A DNA stretch of 64,000 nt from Phaeodactylum tricornutum CCAP 1055/1 (taxonomy: Eukaryota > Bacillariophyta > Bacillariophyceae > Surirellales > Neidiaceae): assembly GCF_000150955.2 (NCBI RefSeq), contig NC_011678.1:825518-889517 (forward strand), read 5' to 3'. Numbering within the stretch: the first letter of the stretch is position 1; each line of letters opens with the position of its first letter. Position numbers and translations under genes: made by a program. Below the pieces are notes generated by a model. It did not search any database. It had not been told where the DNA came from and saw nothing but the letters and a program-made list of their open reading frames with translations. Below, in pieces: positions 61,901 to 64,000 of this stretch.

Positions 61901-63289
61901 TGCAGATTTGTCGTCGTCGCCATCATCATCTTCGCCGTACGAATAATTTGGGTCGTAACTCATGTAGGCAAGGGCTGCTTGAATGATCGACGTCAAGTGC
62001 GGTTCCACTTCCTTTGGACAGCGCAACACGAACGATTCAAAGCCCATGAAACAGGATTCACGCAACTCATTCGCCAAGGACGTGGTAGCCTCGTCATCAC
62101 CTGCGAGAGTGCCTGAGTGAAGCTCTTCGCTGTCTGCGTCCTCATCTTGATCGTCGTCACCGGTAACAGCGTCGTCGGGATCGGTAAAGCGCAGGAAAAT
62201 GGGCAGAATCCGATCGATTTGGGCCTGTCCGAGTCGGTGTCCGACGGCACCCGAAACGGTACACATGGTGCGAATTAAGGCACGGGTATCCCCAACTGGT
62301 TCGCTCGACGCACTACTGTCGTTGGTGGCTGCGGTGATTGCACTGCCGGTCGGTTTTTCGGTTGTTCCTTGAAGCGCCGAACGTGTTTTGCGACGACCTT
62401 CCTTCCCGAGACCACCGGCGCGTCCAATCTGACTCAACAAAGCCTCGACCATGCGCGTGAGGAGGGCATCGGAGAGTACCACTGACAGACACCCCATTGC
62501 GGTACCGGTTCGCTTGCGGATAACGGGAGATGGCGAGCCGAGACACGCCAAGCACATTTGTAGGATGGGTTCGTGCTGGCGGGTGACCGATACGGAGGAA
62601 TGTCCAAAACGCGTGAGCAAGTCCGTGAGCACATCGAGACACGCCAGAACTATTTCGTCGCCGTCGGATCCTGTTGCGTTGGTATTGGCGTTTATATTGG
62701 CTTGGTTGGGGTTATGGGAGTTTTGACTTCCAACCCGAATCCCATCCAACAATCGTCCCACGAGTCGCTGCGAAACGCGATGGCCCATACTGGTGGGAAT
62801 AGTTTTGACGAGAGTCCGCAGACCAATGGCGTACACATCCCGTAATTCCGATTTGCTCACGTCCAGGACTTGATCCGTCAAGGATTCGGCAATTTCCAAG
62901 ACTTGCTCCTGTTGCACCGTTGTGAGGAGGACACCGAGGGTCTTGACGGCAATCGCCTGTACATCGTTGGACTTGTCGTGCAACAACCGCAGCACCGCTG
63001 TGCATATTTGTCGTTCCGTAGTGGCGTCCAGTCCCCCCGTGGGGAGATTGTGGTGATTGGCGGTGCTGTTGCTGTTGTTACGGTAGTTGGTGCTGATGCT
63101 CGCGGGGCTGCTGTTGGCACTGGAAGCTACACTCCCACTGCTGCAACGCTTGAGGACTTCACACAAATCCGACGTCGCCATGTAGCGTTCATCTTTGTCG
63201 TAGTGCTCGGTCTTTTTCAAAAGGGCAGCAATACTCACTTGTGGGGGCTGCTCGTGGCGACTGCCGACGGATCCGCGGCTTCCCGACAT
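58958..63289 (-). CDS. CAND1: CAND1/TIP120, cullin exchange factor
   Basis: The protein is 1443 residues, one exon, all HEAT repeats. CAND1 binds unneddylated cullins and exchanges substrate receptors of SCF-type ubiquitin ligases. The N-terminus matches the family: SIAALLKKTEHYDKDERYMA, SDLCEVL, and LLHDKSNDVQAIAVKTLGVL. An acidic insertion (DDDGDDDKSAVMDDSGDEEL and following, near 460-500) corresponds to the acidic loop of CAND1. The C-terminal part includes YDISSLKKQRKVDLGPFTHT, VDDALPLRKAALSIF and MCARHPKYIVHAVDTFVEPL, close to the human ending. Polymorphic-looking Asn/Ser-rich inserts (near 65-90 and 195-210) lengthen it beyond the human 1230. The start gives MSGSRGSVGS just before the first repeat. 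Confidence 0.95.
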   Translation of the reverse strand: MSGSRGSVGSRHEQPPQVSIAALLKKTEHYDKDERYMATSDLCEVLKRCSSGSVASSANSSPASISTNYRNNSNSTANHHNLPTGGLDATTERQICTAVLRLLHDKSNDVQAIAVKTLGVLLTTVQQEQVLEIAESLTDQVLDVSKSELRDVYAIGLRTLVKTIPTSMGHRVSQRLVGRLLDGIRVGSQNSHNPNQANINANTNATGSDGDEIVLACLDVLTDLLTRFGHSSVSVTRQHEPILQMCLACLGSPSPVIRKRTGTAMGCLSVVLSDALLTRMVEALLSQIGRAGGLGKEGRRKTRSALQGTTEKPTGSAITAATNDSSASSEPVGDTRALIRTMCTVSGAVGHRLGQAQIDRILPIFLRFTDPDDAVTGDDDQDEDADSEELHSGTLAGDDEATTSLANELRESCFMGFESFVLRCPKEVEPHLTSIIQAALAYMSYDPNYSYGEDDDGDDDKSAVMDDSGDEELEEEEEDEYEEDDDMEDDDDDESWKVRRSAIRALRAVVEAKSHDPSSLWTVSYQVRRSKSTVVAATLVGRFKEREENCRVGVIGCFTRLLQVTISAAQAGVVALTTDPESSVMQDGNAPFVIDLRSTYVPKVVKTCEIILAVKKGNERSKSCALTLLATLCKAPGGVGGSQPIASVFRHIQALLAASSDTALHRESASKALRLDALSLVYAMLSSHTHNPIHVRQSLRSLLLPELSQAVQEQWYKVIAEALRALAAVPRFYVLGYTESDDAVARQKETKEVAGILYTAVEPLLAAHDVDQEIKECALKACASLLSSLYASLSTDQTVRLLSLLLERLSNETTRIAAIKALSSIAASANELVRVDLSPIFANSVTTMSSFLRMQSRSTKQSALEAMDIVISNHGAQTDYEDGIMYSTVLQEVAPLIADSDLHLSHLAMRVTVSILQVCPAAGPAVKAHVLAEALLLSRSALLQDLALDSLLALLRQMVVSDAVLFDELLFLLRQRLDETIGKHGIYNLAKCIATITSITSFENARKVLSETFASLEGVSTPSEVSLLRQMQLSLLVTGDLGRMMQTTSIAGVTDRLKTVYLGYFESPSEDLKNAAAYALGNASVGSPAVFLPTIVSKLDEENKKQQYLLLSALREFIQCSSRQSSVEGVVDGLNIILPPLERHCSDEEEGVRTMVAECMGSLTVLQPVGMLKKLDDMTCQYSDIKAPDGVVANDDSRSQINARACWTVATSVKLAVAGKVDASELSKYMPSFLKQLLGQEELHVRLAALLMVYSTVYHMPQLVAGLFKDPITPALYDISSLKKQRKVDLGPFTHTVDDALPLRKAALSIFASSLEKLPGIVDVAAFMPVLAKALGDAEDIQLHAHQIVISMCARHPKYIVHAVDTFVEPLEKTMNKKAGQKTGTELERLNDWIKSSIRVMLAISKLEGAMSSSKFADFVERMKGSAKHTHTIEALENETKEL

Positions 63290-64000
63290 GATTGTTCCAG
63301 AAAATGCAGAAAAGTTCGATCGATGCTACCTAGAAATCTTCCAGAGCTCTCAAAGGCGTTGTTTACTCTTTTGCGAGCGACGGCAATAGGAAGGACTCGA
63401 AACGACAGAGATCGATCAATGGAGAGAAGAGCAGAGTTACTACTTGTGTGTCACGGTCAACAGTCGCTCATAAATAGAAATCCTGAGGGCTACCGGATTG
63501 CCAAACAGGTAACCTTCGCCGTGCCGTAGGGCGTCGGTAGGTAATCCTGCTATAGTCGAAATCCAAGTTAGGTGTTACTAAGTAGGGTTTCAAGCCCTCG
63601 AAGATCGCGCGCTGTTGCGATCGAGTCACTGAAAGTCAATCCGATCTCTCGTCGATATTCCGGGTATTTCCAGCAGGAGCATCCGGGGTTGGACACCTGG
63701 AGGTAGGTTACAGTTTGTCGACTCTTAACGGTAAAATCGACACCGAGATTCCCGGAGCCTTCCCGCCAAAATAGGCACGAACTAACGGTCGAGACCTTTG
63801 TCACCATGGATCCACACGTGCCGTACCGTACCGTACCGTACCTACTGTCAGAAGTGGTGCTCAGGGACAGAAGCATTCGGTGGTCCCCACAGTAGACTAC
63901 CATGACAAAAGAACCGCTCACTGTCTGCTCTGGCTAGAAGCATTCCGTATCGAAGGGAGACTCGTAGCCTTCTGACGAGAGCCGGAAAATGACGCTTTGT
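63290..64000. other. Region upstream of CAND1 to window end
   Basis: The 711 bases hold the CAND1 promoter and a short microsatellite. A 117-codon minus-strand frame (63568-63921) lacks recognisable features and overlaps the microsatellite. A gene beyond the window edge may begin here but cannot be identified. Confidence 0.4.
63821..63842. repeat. (CCGTA)n microsatellite
   Basis: Four full CCGTA units plus CC, about 530 bases upstream of CAND1. Confidence 0.9.

Noticed and set aside
63568-63921. 117-codon minus-strand frame near the right edge
   Set aside because: Overlaps the CCGTA microsatellite and shows no domain.

Overview
The window reads as nuclear DNA of a pennate diatom, most likely Phaeodactylum tricornutum or a close relative (inference). 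Genes are dense, on both strands, with few short GT-AG introns of about 65 to 245 nt. Several products start with a signal peptide ending in an ASAF-like or AVWAP-like site, as expected of secondary plastids. One gene is a Cdc48 with such a presequence, the hallmark of symbiont-derived ERAD-like import in red-lineage plastids. I resolved 28 protein genes and two tRNA genes. Twelve are spliced, and the splice joins given were read from donor and acceptor sequence and reading phase.

Left part (1-19.6 kb): a partial ankyrin protein, a membrane protein with four cysteine-rich repeats, type I L-asparaginase, the splicing factor CDC5, a LamG-like type I membrane protein, an unknown single-pass protein, a small HN1/Jupiter-like protein, the corepressor scaffold SIN3, and a plastid NFU iron-sulfur scaffold.

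Middle (19.6-42 kb): a 2.9 kb gene-free stretch carries a 1.23 kb fold-back element made of nested palindromes. Next come a fused sugar reductase plus 3-dehydratase of bacterial type, ceramide synthase, a Nepro/RMP1-like protein, an aromatic amino acid hydroxylase, a plastid-targeted unknown and the plastid-type Cdc48. After a 1.8 kb empty stretch lie clathrin light chain, cytochrome oxidase subunit VIa and CDC73. Two identical tRNA-Leu(AAG) genes in opposite orientation sit 8.6 kb apart.

Right part (41-64 kb): three related four-pass membrane proteins sharing a tiny first-exon design, a GCNA-like SprT protease, an ING-SGF29 fusion, a DUF952 protein, a nitroreductase, an unknown nuclear-looking protein, an acylcarnitine-type mitochondrial carrier, a duplicated-domain Golgi glycosyltransferase and CAND1.

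Neighbouring genes do not form pathways. Themes that recur are chromatin and transcription (SIN3, CDC73, ING-SGF29, CDC5), plastid biogenesis (NFU, Cdc48, the unknown) and glycan or lipid synthesis in the secretory system. A nonamer, TGACTGTGA on the coding strand, recurs just ahead of several start codons. The most novel items are the ING-SGF29 fusion, the deoxysugar fusion enzyme, the fold-back element and the three-member membrane protein family. No retrovirus-like or other virus-like element was recognised.
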